64,000 bases of DNA from Tropicibacter sp. Alg240-R139 (GTDB lineage Bacteria; Pseudomonadota; Alphaproteobacteria; Rhodobacterales; Rhodobacteraceae). The stretch is taken from assembly GCF_900537075.1 (NCBI RefSeq), contig NZ_UNRA01000002.1, positions 421,249 through 485,248 on the forward strand. The letters are read 5' to 3'. Below the pieces are notes generated by a model. That model worked only from the letters and a program-made list of their open reading frames with translations, ran no database searches and was not told the origin of the DNA. The position numbers and the translations under genes were made by a program. Position 1 is the stretch's first letter, and every line of letters starts with the position of its first letter. This document shows, one piece after another, positions 17,340 to 26,600 of the stretch.

Positions 17340-18011
17340 TCACGCGCGAACTGCGATGGCCGTGACAATCAACCCATCGCCGCGTGCAATTTTACCTGAG
17401 ATTTGATCGCCTTGGCCAAATGGGGCAACGGAACGAGTGAACCGGGCAACAAATTGGCTGTGATCACTGCTGATCTCAACCTCAAGCGTTTGGAAATCAA
17501 ACAGCTGTTGGCTGAGCGGATATTGTGCTTTGTAGGCGCATTCCTTGGCTGAGAAGATCACCTTGGCTGCCTGATCCGGGTCGGGTTGCGCGTTCAGCCA
17601 CTGGCGTTCGGCCGCGGTGCAGACGGTATCCAGCAGGTCATATGCGAGCGGGGCGTCCTCCTCTAGGTCCAAGGCCAGCATCCGTATCTCTCCGATCCAG
17701 GCAATGGCGGCCAGGCAAGCTGTGTCACTATGGGTGATCGTGCCGATCAGCGGATCGGGCCAGATTGGTGCGCGATCAGACCCCATGGGCACAGCCAAAG
17801 CCGGGGCCCCCAGTTCGGCCATGGCTTGCCGCGCCGCTACCCGGCCGGCCGAAAATTCTCGCAGCCGCTTGGGCACCGCGCCAGAAACGGCCACCATTTC
17901 TTCGTCATAGGCGGTGTGATCGGCGCGCGGATCAGTGGCCGATACAGCGATCACCGGGTCCAAGATTGCTCCGGCCAGCATCAATGCAGTGCTATGGTCG
18001 CCTCGGGTCAT
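17340..18011 (-). CDS. 4'-phosphopantetheinyl transferase (Sfp/EntD type)
   Basis: This 223-residue protein attaches the phosphopantetheine arm of coenzyme A to carrier proteins. The family motifs are in order: RAPIWPDPLIGTITHS, LALDLEED and VIFSAKECAYKAQYPL, giving the metal-binding Asp/Glu and the KE-x3-K signature. Its ATG overlaps the NRPS stop as ATGA, so it is made with the PKS and NRPS whose ACP and PCP it should activate. The length is typical of EntD-like enzymes. Function is assigned with high confidence from motifs and position. Confidence 0.95.
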   Translation of the reverse strand: MTRGDHSTALMLAGAILDPVIAVSATDPRADHTAYDEEMVAVSGAVPKRLREFSAGRVAARQAMAELGAPALAVPMGSDRAPIWPDPLIGTITHSDTACLAAIAWIGEIRMLALDLEEDAPLAYDLLDTVCTAAERQWLNAQPDPDQAAKVIFSAKECAYKAQYPLSQQLFDFQTLEVEISSDHSQFVARFTRSVAPFGQGDQISGKIARGDGLIVTAIAVRA

Positions 18012-21000
18012 TGGGTCTTCATCCGACGGCCGGCCCGCATGGCACGGCGTTTTGATATGGTGTCTGCGCGCGCCGCCGTGTCCTCTGCCGGTTTCTCCTC
18101 GACGGGTTTGTCTTTTTGGATGTGGGCGCTCAGCCCTGACAGGGTGGGGAAACGGAAGATGTCGGTGATCGACAGGCTTGGTAGGTCCAACACCTCGCGG
18201 ATTTCACGATGTGCCTGCACGGCCAGCAACGAATGCCCCCCAAGTGTAAAGAAGTTGTCGTCCGCCCGGATGTCCGCCACACCCAGAATGCGTGACCAGA
18301 TCGCGGCGATCCGGGTTTGAACGTCGCCAGTTGTCGGGTCGCTGGCCGGCGCCGGTTCCGCGCTGCGTTGCGGAACTGGATCGGGCAGTGCGTTGCGGTC
18401 GATCTTCTTGTTGGGTGTCAATGGCAGGGCATCCAGCGTCATGATGTGTGTGGGTACCATCACTTCGGGAAGGCGCTCGGCCAGATGGGCACGCAGAACC
18501 GCGTCCGAGACCGGGGCATCGGTGGTGACATAGCCCACCAATTGCGTGTTGCCGCCGTGCTCGCGCGCGATGACAACACTGGAACGGACGCCTGCAAAGC
18601 CGGTCAGAGCGTTTTCGATCTCTCCCAACTCGATCCGCTGGCCACGAATCTTGATCTGAAGATCACTGCGGCCCAGGAAATCCAGACTGCCATCGGCGCG
18701 CCAACGCACCATATCGCCGGTGCTATACATCAGAGGTGCGGCGGTTACAGTCAACCCGGCCTCTGCCGCAAAGGGATCGATCACAAAGCGTTCGTCGGTC
18801 AGCTCGGACCGCTGCCAATAGCCGCGCGTTACCCCCTCGCCACCAATGAACAGCTCGCCCGCCACCCCGATGGGACAGGGCGCGCCCGTCGCGTCAAGCA
18901 CATAGACGGACGTGTTGGCAATCGGCGTGCCAATGTCGACGATTCCACTGGTATGCTCGGGCACCGTGCGGCAGGTCGACCAAATCGTCGTTTCTGTCGG
19001 GCCGTACATGTTTAGGATCTGCGCCTTGGTGCAATGACGCAGGTCGTCCACCAGATCACCCGGCAGCGCCTCGCCCCCCAACAGCAGATGTTCGACCCGG
19101 CCAAGGGCGACACGCGCCTCGTCGTTCATGGCAATGATGTGGGCCATGGAGGGGGTGCATTGCATGTGGGTCACGTCGTGGCGGATGATCTGGGCGGCCA
19201 GGGAATAGTCATCCTCGGCCAGCGTGCTTGGCGCATTTGCGCGTTTGAGCACCTCGGCCAGGGGTTTCAGTCCCTCCATCACCAGTTCAGGGTCGATGCC
19301 ATAATCGATCAGGCAGGCGACCTCATCAACACCGATCCGCTTCAGGCTTTCGACCCGCGCCACCGCATCACTGATGGTTCCAAAAAGCCCGGAGTCGTCG
19401 AAATACCGTTCAAAAGCAAAGTCCAGAATCGCTTCCAGCTCATCCTCGGTCAGTTGACCCAGGTCCATCTCGAACGGGTTTGACACACCCTTGGGTTTCT
19501 TGAAGGCGGGGAAGGCCCAGGCGTATTGCTTAATTAGGGCCGCAGCCGAGCGCAGGTAGTCCTTCATCGGCTCGCGCGCGATCCGGGCGGCCTCGTCTCG
19601 GGTGTCGGCCAGATAGCTGTGCAACATCAGCGTGACGCGATGCGCGTCCGGGTCATGTCCAGCTTCACGCAAGGCGCTGCGGTAAAGGTGGATCTTCTCG
19701 GCGACCTCATCAATGCTCTGACCCAGCAGGTGGGTCAGCACGTTGGCGCCAATCCGCCCGGCCTCGATCCAGGTTTCGGGGTTGCCCGCGGTGGTGACCC
19801 AGACCGACAGTTCATCAGACACCGGGCGGGGTTGGGTAATGACCTCATGCATGGACCCGTCAGCCTTTGGGAACCCCACGGCCTCACCACGCCACAGTTT
19901 GCGCACGGTCTCAATCGCTTCGAACATCGCTGGTTTGTTCTGTGGCGGTGTGTTTTCCGGTCGCAGGATGAAATCGTCCGGTTGCCAGCCCGAGGCAAAG
20001 CCAATGGCCGCACGGCCCCCGGTCAGATTGTCGATCACGGCCCAATCCTCGGCAATGCGGGCGGGATGGTGCAGGGGGGCGACGCAGCTGCCTGCGCGAA
20101 CCGACAGGTTCTTGGTGACCGCAGCCACAGCAGCCCCAGTCACAGCCGGGTTGGGGTAGGGGCCGCCAAAGGCGTGGAAATGCCGTTCGGGTGTCCAGAC
20201 GGCGTTGAACCCGTGGGCATCGGCGAACTTGGCCCCTTCGAGGAGCAATTCATATTTCTTCGGCCCCGGCCCGTCGTCATTGCCCCAATACATCAAGTTG
20301 AAATCGATGTGCCTGTCGCTGCGGGCAATCGGCCCGTTCGACACCACGGCGCGGTTTTCATTGCCAGTCAGCACCACCTTGAAACCACGCGCCAAGGTCC
20401 AGAATAACTCGAGCACCGAGATGTCGAAATTCAGACTGGTGACTGCCAACCAAACTGCGCCTGTGGTATGGTCGATGCGGTCGTCCATTCCGGCAAAGAA
20501 GTTGGCGACGTTGCGATGTTCGACCATCACCCCTTTGGGTGTTCCCGTCGAGCCGGAGGTGTAGATCAAATAGGCGAGATCATCTGCTGTCGCGCCGCCG
20601 TCTACATCCTGTGCTTGTGGGTCGGTCTCGACCGTATCAATGCAGAGCACATCGGCGTTAGAGGCAGGCAAGTTGCCCGCAAGCCCGGTCTGGCTCAGCA
20701 ACACGCTGGCCTGGCTGTCGGTGATGTAATGCGCGATCCGGTCCGCGGGATAGGCCGGATCAAGCGGCACATAGGCGCCGCCGGCCTTGAGGATCGCCAA
20801 GGCTCCCACGACCATGTCCATCGAGCGATCCGTATACAGACCAATATGTGCGCCGGGACCAACCCCCATGGCGCGCAGTCGCTCGGCCACGCTGTTGGCG
20901 CGGATGTTGAGTTGGCCATAGCTGAGCTGTTGATCGTCGATCACCAGAGCGGTTGCTTCGGGGGTACGGGCGACCTGTGTTTCAAACGCCTGATGCAGGG

Positions 21001-22624
21001 TTTCGGTCCGGTCATAATCGCGAGCGCGGCTGTTCCAACTGGTCAGAACCTGCGCGCGCTCGGCTGCTGAAAGGATGGCAATGTCGGCCAACCGGGTATC
21101 TCCGGGGGCCTCGCGCAATGCCTCCATCGCGGTCTCAAGCCGCTGCGCCAAAAGTTCGACACTGCGCCTATCGACGGCTGTTTTGTCGATATACAGCGTG
21201 GCCTGCCCCTGAGACAGCGATACGGTCGCCAGCGTTCCGGGAACAGGGCCTGCGCCATCAAGTGACAGAGCTACTTGCGGCAGAGAGAAATTTTGAATTT
21301 CTGGGTCTCGGGCTGGCAAATCTGAGGGGAACGCGCCAAGGTCACTTGCGGTTTCGGTCGATTGAGCAAGCTTTTGAGTGACGTCCGAAACACTATTATT
21401 TGCGCTCAATGTGATCGGCACCCAGGGTTCCAGATAGCCCGGCGCCTTGGACGCTGCCAATTGCAGGGAGTCGCTGGTCAGAGCCACAGTGACCTTATCA
21501 GCGCCATCCCCTTGTTGCGCCCAACGAAGCGCGGCCGCACCGGCCCACTGAACGTCAATGCCATGAGGTACAGCGATGCGCACCGCATCCCAAGAGCCGC
21601 TGGTCACAGCCCCCGCCAGCGGCATTTGCACCGGTTGCATCTTTTGCAACATGGGCCGCCACCGCCGTTCTGCGGCAAGGGCTGAAATGACGGCGGTTTC
21701 GCGTGCCTTTGCCGCGTCCGCGGTCAAACCGGGAAAGACGTCGCCGACCGCGGCAATCTTTGACGGTAGCAACGACGCGCCGTGAAGGGTGCGAAGCTGC
21801 GCAAGCTTCAGATCGCCATCACCCGTGGCCACGGTCAGACAGCTCGTATCGAATTCCAGCACCGTGCCGGGCGCTTTCCCGCTGTTTGCACCTGTTGGCG
21901 TCGCCTGCCCGACCAAAACAGGGCCGTTGCCTGTTTCGATCCTGGGGCTAAGCAACGGATTCCAATACTCTCCGAAATACAACGCCCGAACGCGGGCGGC
22001 GACCTGGACCGCAGGTTGCGCAAGATTCAGCGCGCCGCCTGCCTCTGGCCGATCATCGCGGGCAAAGTAACACCGTTCGGCAGTGTCTTGCGGCGTAGGT
22101 GTCAGACCAGTCTTCAACTGCGTCAGCACCTCTGTAAAACTATCAAGGGCAGCGGCGTAGCATTTAGAGTTCAGCGATAGCGCAGTTTCATCGTCTGCGA
22201 TGTCAAACTCGGGCCGGGCCAGAATGTCGCCTGTGTCGATGCCGCTTTCAATCATGTGCCAGGTGACGCCATAGCGGGTTTCGCCGTTCAGCAACGCCCA
22301 GACGGGCGTGTTCAAACCGGCATAGCGCGGCAAGGGCCCGTCGTGGAAATTCACCGCCCCCTTGGCAGCCAGGGCCAGGATGTCGTCCGAGATGATCTGA
22401 AGGTTTGCAATTGACAGAAGCCAATCGAAATCGCCCGGCTGAAACTGACCAGTCAATGACGACAGACTGTCCGCTTGTGGCAGCCCCTTGGACATAGCCC
22501 AGGACTTGATCGCGGGATCAGAGGAAATCACCGCCTTGATCTGATGACCCTGATCCAAAATTGCATCGGAACAGCCGATCAGCAATGATTCATTGCCAAC
22601 GACGACGCAGGAAAAGCCAGTCAT
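18008..22624 (-). CDS. Hybrid NRPS: formyltransferase-like, adenylation split by luciferase-like monooxygenase, PCP
   Basis: This 1538-residue protein begins with a formyltransferase-like domain (about 1-200) that keeps VNFHDGPLPRYAG near 90 and IDTGDIL near 130, matching the Asn/His/Asp catalytic residues. A stretch at about 310-520 resembles a decayed condensation domain without HHxxxDG. The adenylation domain starts near 525 (YIYTSGSTG-like core near 685) and is interrupted after FDISVLELFW by a luciferase-like FMN monooxygenase of the MupA/Atu3671 type at about 770-1125. It resumes with MYGPTETTIWS and ends with NKKIDR. The PCP has DNFFTLGGHSLL near 1460. Hand-read specificity residues (D I L Q L G M I W K) fit glycine. 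Both ends overlap neighbours as ATGA. Confidence 0.9.
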   Translation of the reverse strand: MTGFSCVVVGNESLLIGCSDAILDQGHQIKAVISSDPAIKSWAMSKGLPQADSLSSLTGQFQPGDFDWLLSIANLQIISDDILALAAKGAVNFHDGPLPRYAGLNTPVWALLNGETRYGVTWHMIESGIDTGDILARPEFDIADDETALSLNSKCYAAALDSFTEVLTQLKTGLTPTPQDTAERCYFARDDRPEAGGALNLAQPAVQVAARVRALYFGEYWNPLLSPRIETGNGPVLVGQATPTGANSGKAPGTVLEFDTSCLTVATGDGDLKLAQLRTLHGASLLPSKIAAVGDVFPGLTADAAKARETAVISALAAERRWRPMLQKMQPVQMPLAGAVTSGSWDAVRIAVPHGIDVQWAGAAALRWAQQGDGADKVTVALTSDSLQLAASKAPGYLEPWVPITLSANNSVSDVTQKLAQSTETASDLGAFPSDLPARDPEIQNFSLPQVALSLDGAGPVPGTLATVSLSQGQATLYIDKTAVDRRSVELLAQRLETAMEALREAPGDTRLADIAILSAAERAQVLTSWNSRARDYDRTETLHQAFETQVARTPEATALVIDDQQLSYGQLNIRANSVAERLRAMGVGPGAHIGLYTDRSMDMVVGALAILKAGGAYVPLDPAYPADRIAHYITDSQASVLLSQTGLAGNLPASNADVLCIDTVETDPQAQDVDGGATADDLAYLIYTSGSTGTPKGVMVEHRNVANFFAGMDDRIDHTTGAVWLAVTSLNFDISVLELFWTLARGFKVVLTGNENRAVVSNGPIARSDRHIDFNLMYWGNDDGPGPKKYELLLEGAKFADAHGFNAVWTPERHFHAFGGPYPNPAVTGAAVAAVTKNLSVRAGSCVAPLHHPARIAEDWAVIDNLTGGRAAIGFASGWQPDDFILRPENTPPQNKPAMFEAIETVRKLWRGEAVGFPKADGSMHEVITQPRPVSDELSVWVTTAGNPETWIEAGRIGANVLTHLLGQSIDEVAEKIHLYRSALREAGHDPDAHRVTLMLHSYLADTRDEAARIAREPMKDYLRSAAALIKQYAWAFPAFKKPKGVSNPFEMDLGQLTEDELEAILDFAFERYFDDSGLFGTISDAVARVESLKRIGVDEVACLIDYGIDPELVMEGLKPLAEVLKRANAPSTLAEDDYSLAAQIIRHDVTHMQCTPSMAHIIAMNDEARVALGRVEHLLLGGEALPGDLVDDLRHCTKAQILNMYGPTETTIWSTCRTVPEHTSGIVDIGTPIANTSVYVLDATGAPCPIGVAGELFIGGEGVTRGYWQRSELTDERFVIDPFAAEAGLTVTAAPLMYSTGDMVRWRADGSLDFLGRSDLQIKIRGQRIELGEIENALTGFAGVRSSVVIAREHGGNTQLVGYVTTDAPVSDAVLRAHLAERLPEVMVPTHIMTLDALPLTPNKKIDRNALPDPVPQRSAEPAPASDPTTGDVQTRIAAIWSRILGVADIRADDNFFTLGGHSLLAVQAHREIREVLDLPSLSITDIFRFPTLSGLSAHIQKDKPVEEKPAEDTAARADTISKRRAMRAGRRMKTQ

Positions 22625-23631
22625 TTAAGGTCCTCCGGAATGGGAGCAGGAGCAGGCGGCACTTTGAACGCGGGGCCGCGGAAAGGGGTGGCGATAGCGT
22701 GCAGGATCAAATCGCGCAGGAACCAGTCGGGGTCGGCTTGCGGTTTGCGCTGCACCAGCCTGCGCAGGCGCCAGAGCGTACCGGCAGCTATCACACCCAG
22801 GGTCGACAGGGATGTGTAGAGAACCCCGTGGTTCTTGGTGAAATATCGCATCCGGGAATCGAACCAATATTGCGGGGTGCGCGACCAGGTCTTCATTCCT
22901 GTGCTGACCGAACCGATGTGAACCACGCTGCTTTGAGGCAGGTAATGCGTCGACCACCCGACCTGGGCAGCGCGGCGGCACAAGTCGGTTTCCTCGAAGT
23001 AAAGGAAGAACTTCTCGTCAAACCCACCCGTCGCCTCGATGACCTCACGCTTGATCATCAGGCTGGCACCGGCGGTCCAGTCTACTTTGAGTTCGGACAC
23101 GGGCTGAGGTAGCGGCACAATCGAGCGTTTCAGCAGGCGGCTGACAATGCCGGTGCGGGCGGCCCCTTCGAATTCACCTGCAATCGACGGAAATCGAAAA
23201 GCGGTTGTGTGTGTGATTCCATCGGGGCCTTTGATGTGGCTGCCAACCAACCCGGCGGTCGGGGTGGTCTTCAGGAAATTCCGCAGCAGATCGATGGCAC
23301 CGGGTTCTGGCCAGGCGTCTGAGTTTAGAAGGTAAAAGTAATCCGGTGTCTTGCCCGATGACAGGCCAGCACCCATACCGAAATTCATGCCTGCGCCAAA
23401 TCCGCCATTCCAACCGCTTTGCAGAACACGCAAGCGCCCCTCATTGGTCCACCCGTTTTCCTGCGCTGCCTTTAGAATGATGTCGATCGAGCCGTCTCCG
23501 GATGCGTTGTCGACAACCAAAATCTCTCCAGCCAATCCTTCCATTTCACGCATTGCCGCGTCACACGCCTGTATCGTCAGCTCCGGCGTGCGGTAGTTCA
23601 AAATGATTGTCAGGATCGTTTGTTGCGCCAT
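22621..23631 (-). CDS. GT2 glycosyltransferase, WbbL/rhamnosyltransferase-like, between PKS and NRPS
   Basis: This 336-residue enzyme starts at the ATG at 23631, four bases after the PKS stop; the longer open frame upstream overlaps the PKS and reads as nonsense. It has TIILNYRTPELTIQACD, ILVVDNASGDGS, the LLNSDAW metal site and GGFDEKFFLYFEETDLCRRA, typical of COG1216 enzymes that transfer rhamnose or related sugars. Its stop overlaps the NRPS start as ATGA. Being locked between PKS and NRPS in one transcript suggests that it glycosylates the assembly-line product or its carrier; this is inference. Confidence 0.9.
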   Translation of the reverse strand: MAQQTILTIILNYRTPELTIQACDAAMREMEGLAGEILVVDNASGDGSIDIILKAAQENGWTNEGRLRVLQSGWNGGFGAGMNFGMGAGLSSGKTPDYFYLLNSDAWPEPGAIDLLRNFLKTTPTAGLVGSHIKGPDGITHTTAFRFPSIAGEFEGAARTGIVSRLLKRSIVPLPQPVSELKVDWTAGASLMIKREVIEATGGFDEKFFLYFEETDLCRRAAQVGWSTHYLPQSSVVHIGSVSTGMKTWSRTPQYWFDSRMRYFTKNHGVLYTSLSTLGVIAAGTLWRLRRLVQRKPQADPDWFLRDLILHAIATPFRGPAFKVPPAPAPIPEDLK

Positions 23632-23635
23632 CGAG

Positions 23636-26600
23636 TCACTCGGCCGCCGTTGCTTTGGACCAGGAGTTACCAGCGTCGGTCTGATCCAGATAGGTCCGCA
23701 GCTTTTCGGCCAGGACCGAGACGTTGGGCACAAGAACCATGCTGTCATGATCACCCGGCACTTCGACGACTTCGATCTTGGGGGCCCATTTGCCCCAATC
23801 GTTATCAACAAAGACGTATTCCCGTTCCGAGCTGACCCATTTGTTGCCGCTAACCTTCCAATACTTGTCGAGCGGCGGGCGGAACAAGGTCAACGGGCCG
23901 TCCCACGCCTGTACCTGATAGGTCGTAATCGCCTGACGGAACGCCAGTTCAACCTTAACGTTGTTAAAGGCGGTGGCGACGTTTTCTTCGGGACGGGGCG
24001 CATTGCGTTTACGCACTTCCCACTCCCACCGGTTGCGCGCCCATTCGCTAAAGTACGACGGTCCCTTACGTTTGAATTCCTGCAGTTTGATCAACACTTT
24101 GTCGGTGCGATTTAAGGCCGGGCGCATGGGCAACGGGGAATCGAGCAAGGCCAGAACTGAAACTTCCTCGCCTGCGGCCTTGAGCTGCTGAGCCATCTCA
24201 TAGGCCGTAATCCCCCCCCCGGAAAACCCGCTTAACATGTAGGGACCGTTAGGCTGAACCTGCCGTAATTCGTCGACATAAGCTGTGGCCGCATCAACCA
24301 GATCGTGATGGGGTTCTTCGTCCCCGATCAGGCCGCGTGCTTGCAGACCATAGACCGGTCGATCACGGCCCAGCATCAGCGCCAGATGACGCAGGTTCAG
24401 CACATTACCCCCCATGCCGGCTACAAGGAAAAAGGGTGTTGCCGTGGTTTCCTGGCCCTGATGCAGCGGGACCAAATGCTTGAACTCAGGTCCGTCGCCT
24501 TGAGGTAAGCCATCAGACGTGGCGACCTCGCCGACGCGGGCGGCGATCCGTTCTGCAATCCGGGCCACACTTGGCGCTTCGAACAGGACCGAGATGGGGA
24601 ATTCGACCTGATAAGTCCGGTTGATCTGGGCAAACAGGCGCACGGCGATCAGCGAATGCCCTCCGAGGTCAAAGAAACTGTCCTGTGTGCCGACCTGACT
24701 GACCCCAAGAAGCGTTTCAAAGAAACCCGCAAGTGTCTTTTCGATCTCGGTTTCAGGGGCGACGTATTCGGTGTCCAGATCCGGGCGCTCAAAGCTCTGG
24801 TTTTCGTCTGCCGTGGTCTCGGACACGGCGGCGGCCTGCTGGATCAGCGCGGGCAAGTCCAGCGAACTGAGCATGACCTGCGGGCGACCCGCTGCGATGG
24901 CGCGGCGTAGCGCATCAGGGCCTTCGCCGGCTTGGATGCCTTGAGAAATCTGTCGGTGCAGGCGTTGCTCTTCGGGTGACAGTGGCGTGTCCATGCTGCG
25001 CGCGGTCAGGCCCAGCTCAGCCGATGTGGCGTCGGCAGACGCAGGTGTCTCAAGGCTAAGCGCCTCGCTCAGGCGCTTCATCTGGAAGCCCTCGATTTCG
25101 ACACAAGCGGTGCCGTGTGCATCAAAAAGCGTCACGTCGAAAGAGACAAAGCCACCGATTGGGGTGGCGCCGGGCGACAGCCGGACCCAACTGCGTAAAT
25201 CGGCGGGCAACGGTGCAAAGACGCGCAGGCTGCGATAAGACACTGGCACCCAAAGGGCGTCATTGTCATAACCATCGGCGAGCGAAATCGCCCACCCTGT
25301 GGCCAGATCCATTAAGCCGGGATGCAGGTGATAGCCCTGGGCCAGATCACTGCCGTAGGCATCCGGCAACACCAGCCGTGCTAGACCTTCGCCCTCGCCA
25401 AAGGCGGTGCTGCGAATTACATGCCAGCGAGGTCCAAAGTTCAGGTGACGCTCTTGCGGCGAACGCAACCGACCCTCGGTCGGAGCAGTCTCGGCCCTGG
25501 GGCACCGGGCTGCGATATCGGGAAGGGCAACCGGGGAAGGGGCCGTGCCGCCCAACAGCCCAAGTGTTGCTTGTGCATTCAGGACATAGCCGCCTGTCGT
25601 GGCACTGTGTACGGTAAAGGCAATGGTGTCAGTCGTTTGTTGCAGCCGAACGATGATCTCACGCGGCTGTCCCGGCTTGACCTCAAGCGGGCGGAAAAAG
25701 AACAGATCGCGTATCTCATAGGGGACCGTGATCCCATGTGCCTTGAGCGCCTGCGCGGCCAATTCGATGTAGCCTGTGCCGGGCATCAGGGCAGTGCCAT
25801 CGCGGGTGCGATGCTCATCAAGGACCCATTGGTCATCCAGCGATAGGGTCGAAACAAAGATCCGGTTGCCCTCGGCGTCAAAGCCCATTTCTTTCAACAT
25901 AGGCAGGTCGATTTTTTCACGCTCGGTCGGTTGCGCACCGCCGGTGCGTGCAGACATGGCATCAGCGGCCATTCCGACATCGGCCCAGACACCCCAATTC
26001 ACGGCAACGACCTGCGTGGCAGCGTTGCGCCGGGACCGAGCCCAAGCATTGAGATATTCGTTGGCGGCTACGTAGTCGACCTGACCCGCAGGGCGGGTGG
26101 CTGTGCTGGACGAGGCAAACAGCACCATGAGCTCCAGCATCCCATCCGGGAACAGGGTGTTCAGGACCTGCAATCCGTTGATCTTGGGGGCCAGAACCTG
26201 CTGGATTTCGGCTTCGCTTTTGGTGGCGATCAACCCATCGGCGATGTGACCGGCGGCGTGAATCACGCCATTGAGCGCGCCAAACGCATCTTCTGCCTGC
26301 CGCACAGCGGTGCGCATCTGGTCGATGTTACAGACATCCGCAGCCACAGCCATAACTTGCCCGGTCTTTATCGCTTGCAGCTCTTGCAGCGCTGTGATCC
26401 TGCGCGCAATGCGGTCGTTGGGGCTGTGGCGTTGCAGATAGCTGTCCCATTGATCTTGCGCGGGCAAATCCTCACGCGACAGCAGCACCACATTTGCCCC
26501 GTTGTTGCGCATCAGATCAGCGGCAAGCGTCAGGCCGATGCCACCAAAGCCGCCAGTGATCAAATAGGTGCCTCCATCGGTGAACACTGGCACTTCGGGC

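Noticed and set aside
23632-23811. Longer N-terminus for the GT2 between PKS and NRPS
   Set aside because: The extra 60 residues lie inside the PKS 3' end and do not match the family; the ATG at 23631 starts at the expected GT2 N-terminus.
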